The position numbers and the translations under genes are program-made. From Eubacterium sp. AF22-9 (GTDB taxonomy: Bacteria; Bacillota; Clostridia; Lachnospirales; Lachnospiraceae), in assembly GCA_003458705.1 (NCBI GenBank), contig QRVH01000020.1, forward strand, positions 1 through 50,304: DNA of 50,304 nt, given 5' to 3'. A model generated the notes under the pieces. It was not told the origin of the DNA, ran no database searches, and was given only the letters and a program-made list of their open reading frames with translations. Positions 1-9,039 of this stretch are shown here, one piece after another. Each line of letters starts with the position of its first letter. The first letter of the stretch is position 1.

Positions 1-264
1 GGTGTAGAAAATGGAAGCACTAGTTATAGGTATTATGATGGATCTCGGTTTTTTTGCCCGATTTTTATACATAAAAAAGCATTTCTATAAAACTAAAGGA
101 GTTGCAAATTGGCAATGGCTATAAATATGAAATATGAGGTGTAGAAAATGGAAGCACTAGTTATAGGTATTATGATGGATCTCGGTTTTTTTGCCCGATT
201 TTTATACATAAAAAAGCATTTCTATAAAACTAAAGGAGTTGCAAATGGCAATGGCTATAAATAT
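1..264. repeat. tandem duplication, offset 137 bp
   Basis: Bases 1-109 recur exactly at 138-246. The first copy then has one extra T, and the next 18 bases (111-128 and 247-264) match again before the copies diverge. The duplicated segment carries a ribosome site and start codon, so the gene start exists twice. Confidence 0.9.
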
Positions 265-411
265 CAATACGCTTCTGAGTTTATTTATGGATACAAAGGG
301 CATAATTATGTTTGCCGTGTAAAAAACAAATGGCAATGGCTATAAATATCAATACGCTTCTGAGTTTATTTATGGATACAAAGGGCATAATTATGTTTGC
401 CGTGTAAAAAA
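242..411. repeat. tandem duplication, 85 bp x 2
   Basis: Bases 242-326 are repeated at 327-411. The unit length is not a multiple of three, so the second copy is read out of frame and the upstream reading stops at 345. It overlaps the end of the 137-bp duplication. Confidence 0.9.
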
Positions 412-420
412 GAATATATT

Positions 421-462
421 TTCGATGTATCATGAAAGGGGTTCGATGTATCATGAAAGGGG
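421..462. repeat. tandem duplication, 21 bp x 2
   Basis: A 21-bp unit (421-441) is exactly repeated at 442-462. It is in frame and would duplicate the seven residues MYHERGS. Confidence 0.9.
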
Positions 463-666
463 TTCTGTTTATACCATACGTGTTAACAAAGATAATCCAT
501 ATAATGGAGTTATGGGAAATGAACAGACCATATATATGATTCTGAGTATTGTGTGGTTTGCACTTGTTGGCTTTTACATAATGTTATTGGCATTGGAAAG
601 GCTTATGTAAGTGTCAATTGAGAGTGAAACTTAAATTGTGAGTATATAATATGGAGGAATTAAGAA

Positions 667-1041
667 ATGAAAGTTATAAAGAATGTGTTGTTAGAAATAG
701 TAACATTAATTTTGATGGTAATAAACTTATATATGTTTTTTGTTCAGAGTGGAATTGCAAGGATTCAACAGACCACACAGGAAGAATTTGATGCTTTTTG
801 GAGAACACTTTCGATTCTGAGTCTAATTTTCTTGGTAATCGTTGTTGTGGTATATATTGTAAGCGTTAAAGTATTTAAAAGAACAGTCGGAAAAACACTT
901 TTAGGAGTAGTTATTCTTCTTGCTGTGAATGTGATTATACTGGTACTTACAAATGCAACAACGGTACTTATTTTTGTAGCAGCTGTTTTATATATTATAT
1001 ATCTGCTTCAGACGATTCTTAATATCAGAAAGAACAATTAA
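667..1041 (+). CDS. small four-helix membrane protein, unknown function
   Basis: A 124-residue protein with about four hydrophobic segments, at roughly residues 5-26, 47-67, 75-95 and 97-117. There is no recognisable catalytic motif. The start has a good ribosome site (TGGAGGAA, about 7 bases upstream). A short charged/polar stretch (QQTTQEEFDAFWR) lies between helices one and two and is probably extracytoplasmic. It follows the broken membrane gene at 11-610 in the same direction and may share its transcript. A strong hairpin terminator follows. I do not recognise the family. Confidence 0.7.
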   Translation: MKVIKNVLLEIVTLILMVINLYMFFVQSGIARIQQTTQEEFDAFWRTLSILSLIFLVIVVVVYIVSVKVFKRTVGKTLLGVVILLAVNVIILVLTNATTVLIFVAAVLYIIYLLQTILNIRKNN

Positions 1042-1077
1042 AAAGCTGCGAATCAGACAGAGAGCATATATAAAGCA

Positions 1078-1120
1078 ACAGCCCCGCATGATTAATAACC
1101 ATGCCGGGGCTGTTTTTGTT
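1078..1120. terminator. bidirectional Rho-independent terminator
   Basis: ACAGCCCCGCATG (1078-1090) pairs with CATGCCGGGGCTGT (about 1099-1113) with one bulged G, and a T run follows. It sits between the convergent ends of the membrane-protein gene and argG. Confidence 0.85.
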
Positions 1121-1131
1121 ATATTCTTTAA

Positions 1132-2356
1132 TTACTTATTGTTCTTCTTCTCGTTTTCAAGCTTCTTCATAGCTCTTACCTTAAGTGAAAGACCGAAGAG
1201 GTTGATGAATCCGTCAGCGTCATGATGATCATACATATCACCTGTCTTGAATGATGCAATTGACTCATTGTAAAGTGAATATGGAGATGTTGTTCCAGCC
1301 TTGATGATGTTACCCTTGTAAAGTCTGAACTTAACTTCACCTGTTACATATTCCTGAGTCTTCTCAACGAATGCCTGAAGTGCTTCACGAAGAGGTGTCT
1401 CCCACTTTCCTTCGTAAACAACCTGTGCAAACTTGTTACCAACATCCATCTTGAATGTTGTTGTATCTCTGTCGAGAACTAATTCCTCAAGCTGCTGATG
1501 AGCTTCGTAAAGAATTGTTCCACCAGGAGTCTCATATACACCACGGGACTTCATACCAACAACACGGTTCTCAACGATATCAATGATACCGATACCATGC
1601 TTGGCACCAAGTCTGTTAAGCTCTCTGATAATATCAGAAACCTTCATAGCCTTGCCATTAACTGACTTTGGAACACCTTTTTCAAATGTCATAGTAACAT
1701 ATTCTGGTTCATCCGGAGCTTCCTCAGGAGTGCATCCAAGAACTAATAAATGCTTGTAGTTAGGCTCATTAGCTGGATCTTCAAGCTCAAGACCTTCATG
1801 CTGATATGCCAGATGTTACGGTCACGGCTGTAGCTACAGTCTGTGCTGAATGGAAGATGAATACCATGCTGTCTGCAGTATTCAATCTCATCTTCACGAG
1901 ACTGAAGCTTCCAGTTAGAATCTCTCCAAGGAGCGATAATCTTGATATCTGGAGCTAAAGCCTTGATTGTAAGCTCGAATCTGATCTGGTCATTACCCTT
2001 ACCAGTAGCACCGTGCAGATAGCAACAGCACCTTCCTTACGGGCAATCTCAACAAGTCTCTTAGCGATAAGAGGTCTTGCCATTGAAGTACCAAGTAAAT
2101 ATTTATTTTCATAAACAGCGTGTGCCTGAACACATGGAACGATGTAGTTGTCGCAGAACTCATCAGTGATATCTTCTATATATAACTTGGCTGCACCACA
2201 TGAGAGAGCTCTCTGCTCAAGTCCGTCCAACTCCTCTTCCTGACCACAGTCTGCACATACGCAGACAACATCATAGTTGTATGTTTCCTTTAACCAAGGG
2301 ATGATGGCAGTTGTGTCAAGTCCGCCAGAATAAGCAAGAATAACTTTTTCTTTCAT
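1132..2356 (-). CDS. argG: argininosuccinate synthase (two apparent frameshifts)
   Basis: ArgG joins citrulline and aspartate using ATP to give argininosuccinate, the penultimate step of arginine synthesis, in the cytosol. The N-terminus [18 protein letters not shown] carries the PP-loop SGGLD motif of N-type ATP pyrophosphatases. A conserved middle ([24 protein letters not shown]) and C-terminus are also present. Read as one gene it has about the normal length of 400 residues. Two single missing bases break it: one near 2014 (after VAIC, where [14 protein letters not shown] is expected) and one near 1800 (after WHIS, where [13 protein letters not shown] is expected). Both are repaired by adding one G on the plus strand. 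It is divergent from argC and has a good AGGAGG site. The breaks look like sequence errors rather than a decayed gene, because all family motifs survive. Confidence 0.85.
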
Positions 2357-2521
2357 TATATATTCCTCCGTATATTATTAAGTTTACATAGTAAAACACA
2401 TATGCTATGCACCTGCAGATTATAATAAACTACTTTATTTAAAAATGCAACAACAAATTATGCATATTATACATTAATATACAACAAAAATGTATAAATA
2501 TAAATTTTCTTTAAAATATCC

Positions 2522-2549
2522 TTTACATAAGAAAAAAAGTTGCTATAAT
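2522..2549 (+). promoter_or_regulatory. sigma-A promoter of the argCJBD operon
   Basis: TTTACA (2522-2527), a 16-base spacer and TATAAT (2544-2549). It lies about 95 bases before the argC start, leaving a leader that holds a palindromic element and a small GC hairpin. Confidence 0.65.
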
Positions 2550-2581
2550 GTAGGTTATCAATTTACATTTTGCGTTATTTT

Positions 2582-2606
2582 ATGCATAAATGTTGAATAT
2601 ATGCAT
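2582..2606. promoter_or_regulatory. possible ArgR/AhrC operator
   Basis: An imperfect AT-rich inverted repeat (ATGCATAAAT...ATATATGCAT) lies between the promoter and the argC start. A related ATGCATATTATACATTAAT stretch is found near 2461 in the argG-argC divergent region. ARG boxes are AT-rich imperfect palindromes of this size. The assignment is inferred from position and shape only. Confidence 0.3.
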
Positions 2607-2642
2607 TTTGCTTCGCAAAAGAGAGAGCCACAAGGAGGAGTT

Positions 2643-3689
2643 ATGATTAAAGTAGGTATTATCGGTGCGACAGGTTACGCAGGTAACGAGCTTGTCAGAT
2701 TATTATTAGGACATAAGGATGCAGAGATTGTATGGCTCGGTTCGAGAAGTTACATAGATCAGAATTATTCAGATGTATATAGAAACATGTTTAAGCTTGT
2801 AGATGCAAAATGTATGGACGACAATATGGAGCAGCTTGCTAACGAGGTTGATGTTATATTTACAGCAACACCACAGGGCTTATGTGCGTCACTTGTTAAT
2901 GATGAGATACTTTCAAAGACTAAGATTATTGATCTGAGTGCAGATTTCAGACTTAAGGATGTTAATGTATATGAACAGTGGTATAAGCTTGAGCATAAAG
3001 CACCACAGTATATTGATGAAGCTGTTTATGGCTTATGTGAGATTAACAGAGACAAGGTAAGCAAAGATACAAGAATTATTGCTAATCCGGGCTGTTATAC
3101 AACAACATCAATTCTTACACTTTACCCAATGGTTAAGGAAGGAATAATCAATCCGGATACAATTATAATTGATGCTAAGAGTGGAACTTCAGGTGCAGGA
3201 CGTGGAGCTAAGGTTGCCAACCTTTTCTGCGAAGTTAATGAGAGCATGAAGGCTTATGGTGTCGGAACTCACAGACATACACCTGAGATTGAGGAACAGT
3301 TAGGTTATGCATGTGGAAGAGATGATTTAAAGCTTATCTTCACACCACATTTGGTTCCAATGAACAGAGGAATTCTTGTAACAGCATACGCCAACCTTGC
3401 CAAAGATGTTACATACGAAGATGTTAAGGCAGCATATGACAAGTACTATGATAAGGAATATTTCGTAAGAGTACTTCCTAAAGATGTATGCCCTGAAACA
3501 CGCTGGGTTGAGGGAAGCAATTTTGTTGATATAGGATTTAAGATTGAGCCAAGAACCAACAGACTTATTATGATGGGAGCGTTAGATAATCTTGTTAAGG
3601 GTGCAGCAGGTCAGGCAGTACAGAATATGAACCTTCTCTTCGGACTTCCAGAGAATGAGGGATTACAGCTTGCACCAATGTTTCCATAA
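2643..3689 (+). CDS. argC: N-acetyl-gamma-glutamyl-phosphate reductase
   Basis: ArgC reduces N-acetylglutamyl phosphate to the semialdehyde with NADPH, the third step of the acetylated arginine pathway. The N-terminal Rossmann motif GIIGATGYAGNELVRLL and the active-site motif ANPGCYTT (nucleophilic Cys near residue 150) are intact, as is the HRHTPEIEEQ segment. At 348 residues the length is normal. The start at 2643 was chosen because AAGGAGGAG ends just before it and the conserved Rossmann strand begins at residue 3. The open frame extends further upstream, but that part resembles no ArgC. It is the first gene of argC-argJ-argB-argD, with 23 bases to argJ. Confidence 0.95.
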   Translation: MIKVGIIGATGYAGNELVRLLLGHKDAEIVWLGSRSYIDQNYSDVYRNMFKLVDAKCMDDNMEQLANEVDVIFTATPQGLCASLVNDEILSKTKIIDLSADFRLKDVNVYEQWYKLEHKAPQYIDEAVYGLCEINRDKVSKDTRIIANPGCYTTTSILTLYPMVKEGIINPDTIIIDAKSGTSGAGRGAKVANLFCEVNESMKAYGVGTHRHTPEIEEQLGYACGRDDLKLIFTPHLVPMNRGILVTAYANLAKDVTYEDVKAAYDKYYDKEYFVRVLPKDVCPETRWVEGSNFVDIGFKIEPRTNRLIMMGALDNLVKGAAGQAVQNMNLLFGLPENEGLQLAPMFP

Positions 3690-3712
3690 TAAATGTACAA
3701 TAGGAGGATGTT

Positions 3713-4939
3713 ATGAATATAATTAAAGGCGGTGTTACAGCAGCTAAAGGATTCAAGGCTGCCGGATGTGAAGTACAGATTAAATATAAGAACGGAAAGA
3801 AAGATATGGCACTTGTATACAGTGAGAAGCCATGTGTTACAGCAGGAACATTTACAACTAACAAAGTATTTGCAGCTCCTGTTAAATGGGACAGAAACAT
3901 TGTATATAATGAAGACTTTGCACAGGCTGTAGTTGTAAACAGCGGTGTTGCCAACGCATGTACAGGCGTTGAAGGAGATAACGCATGTGCAGAAGAAGCA
4001 AAGGCAGTTGCAAAGGTTCTTAATGTACCGGAGAATGCAGTACTTATCGGTTCAACAGGTGTTATCGGAATGCAGCTTCCTGTTGACAGAATATGTGCAG
4101 GAATTGAAAAGCTTGCTCCAATGCTTGATGATTCATTAGAAGCAGGAACACAGGCAGCAGAGGCAATTATGACTACAGATACAAGAAGCAAGCAGGTTGC
4201 TGTAGAAGTAGAGATTGCAGGTACTAAGGTAACAATCGGTGGTATGTGCAAGGGCGCAGGAATGATTCATCCTAACATGGCAACAATGCTCTGCTACATA
4301 ACAACAGACTGTGATATCGACAAGGCACTTCTTCAGAAGATGACAAGTGCAATTGTTGATGATTCATTTAACATGATATCAGTTGATGGAGATACATCAA
4401 CTAATGATACAGCTCTTGTTCTTGCTAACGGAATGGCTGGCAACAAGAAGATTACAGAAGAGGGTGCTGATTATAATGCTTTCTATGAAGGCTTAAGCTA
4501 TGTATTTACAGAGCTTTCCAAGATGATTGCAGGTGACGGCGAAGGCTGTACATGTCTTTTCGAGGTTCAGGTAAAGGGTGCAACAACTAAGGCAGAAGCC
4601 AAGACACTTGCTAAGTCAATTGTTACATCAAGTCTTACTAAGGCAGCAATATTCGGACATGACGCTAACTGGGGAAGAATTCTCTGTGCAATGGGATATT
4701 CTGGTGCTGACTTTGACCCTGAAAAGGTTGATATATTCTTTAAGAGTGAAGCAGGTGAGCTTCAGATTGTTAAAGATGGAACTGCTACAGATTACAGCGA
4801 GGAGAAAGCAACGGAAATACTTTCACAGAATCCTGTAATTGCTATTGCGGATGTTAAGCAGGGGGATGCAAGCGCTACAGCATGGGGCTGTGACCTTACA
4901 TTTGATTATGTCAAGATAAATGCTGATTACAGAAGCTAA
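3713..4939 (+). CDS. argJ: bifunctional glutamate N-acetyltransferase / amino-acid acetyltransferase
   Basis: ArgJ transfers the acetyl group from N-acetylornithine to glutamate, recycling it within the arginine pathway. It may also acetylate glutamate from acetyl-CoA. The protein has 408 residues, typical of the family. The self-cleavage motif is intact (HPNMATMLCY, with the nucleophilic Thr at about residue 191), so it should mature into alpha and beta chains. KGAGMI upstream and the C-terminal GxxxNWGRI-type stretch (GHDANWGRILCAMGYSG) are also present. The ribosome site is AGGAGG. The presence of argJ with no argA or argE in the cluster fits a cyclic pathway. Whether it is mono- or bifunctional cannot be read from sequence. 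Confidence 0.95.
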   Translation: MNIIKGGVTAAKGFKAAGCEVQIKYKNGKKDMALVYSEKPCVTAGTFTTNKVFAAPVKWDRNIVYNEDFAQAVVVNSGVANACTGVEGDNACAEEAKAVAKVLNVPENAVLIGSTGVIGMQLPVDRICAGIEKLAPMLDDSLEAGTQAAEAIMTTDTRSKQVAVEVEIAGTKVTIGGMCKGAGMIHPNMATMLCYITTDCDIDKALLQKMTSAIVDDSFNMISVDGDTSTNDTALVLANGMAGNKKITEEGADYNAFYEGLSYVFTELSKMIAGDGEGCTCLFEVQVKGATTKAEAKTLAKSIVTSSLTKAAIFGHDANWGRILCAMGYSGADFDPEKVDIFFKSEAGELQIVKDGTATDYSEEKATEILSQNPVIAIADVKQGDASATAWGCDLTFDYVKINADYRS

Positions 4940-4995
4940 TCTGACACAGCATTTTAAAGCAAATATATCTGAATAAATATGAAATGGAGATTATT

Positions 4996-5900
4996 ATGAG
5001 CGCAAAAGATATGACAGAGGAACTTATGAAGGCACAGGTGCTTGTTGAGGCACTTCCTTATATCCAGAAATTTAACAGAAAGATAATTGTAGTTAAGTAC
5101 GGCGGAAGTGCCATGGTAGATGAAGAACTTAAGAGAAAAGTTATTCAGGACGTAGTTCTTCTTAAACTTGTTGGTTTTAGCCAATCATCGTTCACGGCGG
5201 TGGTAAGGAAATCAGCAAATGGGTTGAAAAGTCAGGCATGACACCTGAATTCAAGAATGGTTTAAGAGTTACAGACGAGCCAACAATGGAGATTGCCGAG
5301 ATGGTTCTTAACAAGGTTAATAAGAGTCTTGTTTCAATGATTGAGCAGCTTGGTGTCAAGGCATGCGGTATCAGTGGTAAGGATGGCGGCATGTTAAAGG
5401 TTGAGAAGAAGTATTCTAAGGGTGAGGACATAGGATATGTTGGTGAAGTGACAGATGTTGACACAACACTTATTGAATCCTTGCTTAAGGACGATTTCCT
5501 CCCAGTAATATGTCCTATCGGATATGATGATGATTTTCATGCATACAATATTAATGCAGATGATGCAGCATGTGCAATTGCAAGAGCTGTCAATGCTGAG
5601 AAGCTTGCATTCTTAACAGATATCGAAGGTGTATATAAGGATTTTGACGATAAGGATTCACTTATATCTGAGCTTTCTACTTCAGAGGCGAGAACTCTTT
5701 TAGAGAGCGGAACAATCGGCGGCGGTATGCTTCCTAAGCTTAATAACTGTATAGATGCTATTGAGCATGGTGTATCAAGAGTACATATTCTTGATGGAAG
5801 AATTCCACACTGCCTTCTTCTTGAAATATTTACTAACAAGGGTGTTGGTACAGCTATTCTTTCAGACGATGCAGAAAAATTCTTTGATTCAGATAAATAA
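4996..5900 (+). CDS. argB: acetylglutamate kinase (one apparent frameshift)
   Basis: ArgB phosphorylates N-acetylglutamate and is the usual arginine-feedback point. The N-terminal VVKYGGSAM and the later [25 protein letters not shown] and GGGMLPKL motifs are those of the amino-acid kinase family. The frame breaks near 5179 in GGTTTTAGCCAATC. Restoring one A gives [19 protein letters not shown], the expected glutamate-binding loop, and joins the two parts into about 301 residues. The start at 4996 follows GGAG and gives [10 protein letters not shown]. An upstream in-frame ATG at 4984 is possible but has no ribosome site. It lies between argJ and argD. Confidence 0.88.
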
Positions 5901-5986
5901 TTGCGAACCGTAAGCTTTGAGGTTATAATATTATATTGGCTCATGTGAAAATGTGTGCTCATAAGAATAGGAAAGTGAGAGTAATC

Positions 5987-7167
5987 ATGAATACACAGCA
6001 GATTATAGAAACAGCAGAAGAGAAGCTGATTCATACATACAACCGTTACCAGATAGTACTTGATAAGGGTGACGGAGTAAGACTTTATGATACAGATGGT
6101 AAAGAATATCTTGATTTTGGAGCAGGTATAGCAGTATTTGCACTTGGTTATAACAATAAAGAATATAACGATGCATTAAAGGCACAGATTGATAAGCTTA
6201 TACACACATCTAATTATTTTTATAATGAACCGGCTGTAGAGGCTGCAACTGCGCTTACAAAGGCTTCAGGAATGGACAGAGTATTCTTTACTAACAGTGG
6301 AACAGAGGCTATTGAAGGTGCAGTTAAGCTTGCAAAGAAATATTATTATGTCAAGAACGGAAAGGCTGATGCAGAGATTATTGCAATGCAGCATTCATTC
6401 CATGGAAGAAGTATGGGAGCACTTGCAGTAACTGGAAATAAGCATTATCAGGAAGCATTCGGACCTATGATACCGGGAATTAAGTTTGCACAGTATAACG
6501 ACCTTGACAGTGTAAAGGAACTTGTTAATGACAAAACTTGTGCTATAATATTTGAGACAGTACAGGGTGAAGGAGGAATTTATCCTGCTACTAAAGAATT
6601 TATTGAAGGTGTAAGAAAGTTATGTGATGAGAAGGGAATCCTTCTTATACTTGATGAGATTCAGTGCGGAATGGGAAGAACAGGAAGTATGTTTGCATTC
6701 CAGCAGTATGGCGTTAAGCTGATATCCTTACAGTTGCCAAGGCTCTTGGCTGTGGAGTTCCTGTAGGTGCATTTGCAGCGACAGAGGAAGTTGCGAAGGC
6801 ATTAGTTCCAGGAGACCATGGAACAACATACGGTGGTAATCCACTTGCATGTGCAGCAGCAACCAAGGTGTTCGAACTTTTTGAGAAGCAGCATGTATTA
6901 GATAATGTCAAGGAAGTATCTGCTTACTTTGAAGAAAAGCTTGATGAGCTTGTTGAGACAATAGATGTTGTTGTCGAGAGACGAGGAATGGGTCTTATGC
7001 AGGGACTTGAGTTATCAGTTAATCCTAAGGACGTAATTGCCAAAGCACTTGATAATGGACTTATTCTGTTCTCAGCAGGAACTAATGTTATAAGATTTGT
7101 TCCACCACTTGTAATCACTAAGGCAGATGTAGATGAATGCATAGCTAAGCTTAAGAAATCCTTCTAG
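5987..7167 (+). CDS. argD: acetylornithine aminotransferase (one apparent frameshift)
   Basis: ArgD is a class III PLP aminotransferase that converts N-acetylglutamate semialdehyde to N-acetylornithine. Visible motifs are the substrate segment YLDFGAGIAVFALGY, FTNSGTEAIEGAVKLA, HSFHGRSMGALAVTG and LILDEIQCGMGRTG. The PLP lysine lies in VAKALGCGVPVGAF. That lysine falls just after a break near 6719, where one missing C (AAGCTGATATCC) disrupts KPDILTVAK. With it restored the protein is about 393 residues, normal for ArgD. The start at 5987 was chosen at MNTQQIIETAEEKL, where family similarity begins. It is the last gene of the arginine operon. Confidence 0.88.
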
Positions 7168-7184
7168 AATCAGGAGTTTACTTT

Positions 7185-8471
7185 ATGAAATTAAGAAGAT
7201 TTATCAGTATGATGCTGATTGTTACCATGCTGACAGTCTTTGCAGGCTGTGGTAATAAAGATGACAGGACACAGGCTGCGAGGACTCTTAATCTTGATGG
7301 ACCCATAACAGTTAATGTATGGTTTAATAACAGTGATTATGAGCCTTATCTTGAATTTGTTGCCAAGCAGTTTAAGCAGGCTAATGAACTTGTTACCATC
7401 AATCCTGTATATGTCGAAGCAGATTCATATATAAATTATATATATGATGAATCTGTTCGCAATGATAATGCATGTGATTTGTATTTTCTGACATCTGAAG
7501 AGATAGAGAAAGCATATCTTATGGGGCTTATGTCCGAAAATGATATGTATCCTCAGGTGTACAATGAGGATGTGTTTGGAAAGGCTGCAATGACAGCCTG
7601 TTCATATAATGGCAAATTATATGGATATCCGGTATCATTTAATACATCATTTCTTGTATATAATAAGAAGTATGCTGAACCTGTAGAAACAATTGATCAG
7701 ATTAGACAGATTAGTGATAATTATCAGGTGACTGATGAGAATCAGGATGTATCAATGGTATTTCAATGGGCACCAGGTTCAATGTTTCTTAATTATCCGG
7801 CTTGTGGAAAATATATTAATATAGGCGGCAATAATTCTGAGGACAGTTCTTCGGTTTCTGTAGATGGAGATTCTATAAAGAAAGCACTTAAAAAATATGC
7901 TGAGTTAAACAGTGCATTTGGAACAGACAGAAATAATACAAGCCTTGAGACATGTGTGGATTTGTTTTCAACAGGAAATCTGTTATATACAATTCTTGAT
8001 GCAGACAGTATATCTAAGATTGATTTATCAGAAATAGATTATGGCATATGTAAATATCCTTCAATGGGGAATGATGTTGAATCAAAAGCAATGTCAGTTA
8101 CTACTATGGCTGTTGTTAATCCATACACTAAGAATGTAGATGCATCGAAGGCTGTAGCAAGAGCTATTTCTTATGATTATGCAGACTATATGGAGAGTAC
8201 TGCCAAGAAAAGCTGTGCAAGAGCTGATATTAAGGTTAAGAGAAATGTAGAAAACTATAAAGCAATGCATGATATTTATTCAGACTCTGTGGTCAAAGCT
8301 AAATATATTGGTGTTGGTGAAGTGTATATGAGATATGAAATTATGCTTCATCAGGTATATGACGGTACAAATGTCGATGAAGCATATAATTCATTTGCAG
8401 CATGCATAGACAGAATGGCAAAACAGACTGAAGCTTCTACAGTCAATTCAGGAAACGGTTCTTCAAAATAA
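7185..8471 (+). CDS. orphan extracellular solute-binding lipoprotein
   Basis: A 428-residue protein with a lipoprotein signal: basic MKLRR, a hydrophobic core, then lipobox FAGC near residue 22. The mature part begins with NKDD. The body looks like a family-1 sugar-type solute-binding protein (ITVNVWFNNSDYEPYLEFVAKQF near the start, FNTSFLVYNKKYAEP in the middle). The expected place is the outer face of the membrane. No ABC permease or ATPase is adjacent, so either it works with a transporter elsewhere or it has another role. It starts 18 bases after argD and could be co-transcribed with the arginine genes, but nothing shows that it binds arginine. Confidence 0.75.
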   Translation: MKLRRFISMMLIVTMLTVFAGCGNKDDRTQAARTLNLDGPITVNVWFNNSDYEPYLEFVAKQFKQANELVTINPVYVEADSYINYIYDESVRNDNACDLYFLTSEEIEKAYLMGLMSENDMYPQVYNEDVFGKAAMTACSYNGKLYGYPVSFNTSFLVYNKKYAEPVETIDQIRQISDNYQVTDENQDVSMVFQWAPGSMFLNYPACGKYINIGGNNSEDSSSVSVDGDSIKKALKKYAELNSAFGTDRNNTSLETCVDLFSTGNLLYTILDADSISKIDLSEIDYGICKYPSMGNDVESKAMSVTTMAVVNPYTKNVDASKAVARAISYDYADYMESTAKKSCARADIKVKRNVENYKAMHDIYSDSVVKAKYIGVGEVYMRYEIMLHQVYDGTNVDEAYNSFAACIDRMAKQTEASTVNSGNGSSK

Positions 8472-8535
8472 TGTATAATATTCCTGCTATTAACTTATAA
8501 TTATTCTATAGAAAACTTATGGAGGTTATAAGCTG

Positions 8536-8985
8536 ATGGCAGGTTTTTTAATTGCAATAATATCAGGAGCACTTATGAGTTTACAGGGGGCGTTTAATAC
8601 AAATGTTACGAAAGCAAGCAGTGTGTGGGTTACGGCAATGTTTGTGCAGTTGACAGCACTGGCGACTTGTGCGATTATGTGGGTAATTGACGGAAGACCT
8701 GATATCATGAAGCTGTTTAAGGTTGATAATAAGGTTACACTTCTTGGAGGTGTGATAGGTGCATTTATAACATTTACAGTTATTAAAAGCATAAGTGGTC
8801 TTGGAATTGCTAAAGCGGAGGTTACAATCGTAGTTGCACAGATAATAGTGTCATATCTGCTGGGACTTTTCGGGCTGTTTGGAAGTGAGAAGACTACATT
8901 TTCATGGATTAAGCTCGTGTCGCTTCTTATTACGGTTGCAGGAGTATGTATGTTTTATTTTCTTGGTAATCCGTCAACGGATTAA
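8536..8985 (+). CDS. YdcZ/DUF606-type DMT membrane protein
   Basis: A 149-residue membrane protein of about five helices, opening with FLIAIISGALMSLQGAFNT. This is the signature of the DUF606/YdcZ branch of the drug/metabolite transporter superfamily: a small half-size permease that probably dimerises. The later LLGGVIGAFITFTVI and AQIIVSYLLGLFG segments also fit. The substrate is unknown. A TGGAGG ribosome site precedes the start. It is followed closely by the methyltransferase gene. Confidence 0.8.
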   Translation: MAGFLIAIISGALMSLQGAFNTNVTKASSVWVTAMFVQLTALATCAIMWVIDGRPDIMKLFKVDNKVTLLGGVIGAFITFTVIKSISGLGIAKAEVTIVVAQIIVSYLLGLFGLFGSEKTTFSWIKLVSLLITVAGVCMFYFLGNPSTD

Positions 8986-9039
8986 TATATTATGAATAAT
9001 TATGATAAATGTCAGAAAAATCTGGCAGGAAGGAACAGA

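Larger units (their letters stand above)
11..610 (+). pseudogene. small membrane protein gene broken by tandem duplications (possibly DUF3592-like)
   Basis: Three tandem duplications interrupt what looks like a single gene of about 115 codons. The reading can be followed as an N-terminal hydrophobic start (MEALVIGIMMDLGFFARF), a middle part (GYKYQYASEFIYGYKGHNYV), a basic/serine stretch, VYTIRVNKDNPYNGV, and a C-terminal hydrophobic segment (IYMILSIVWFALVGFYIML). The first copy, starting at 11, stops at about 124. The second, from 148, stops at 345 inside the repeated segment. The last part is open from 425 to 610. A soluble domain with a GYKGHNY-type motif between two membrane segments recalls DUF3592 proteins, but this is only a weak resemblance. 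The function is unknown. The upstream promoter lies outside the window. Confidence 0.5.

Noticed and set aside
1955-2356. argG as a real pseudogene or a short stand-alone PP-loop protein
   Set aside because: All downstream motifs persist in the other frames and two one-base repairs restore a full-length enzyme, as at eight other sites.
3595-4251. Long minus-strand open frame over argC/argJ
   Set aside because: It is a mirror of the well-supported argJ coding sequence, with low-complexity Ala/Ser/Thr composition and no ribosome site.
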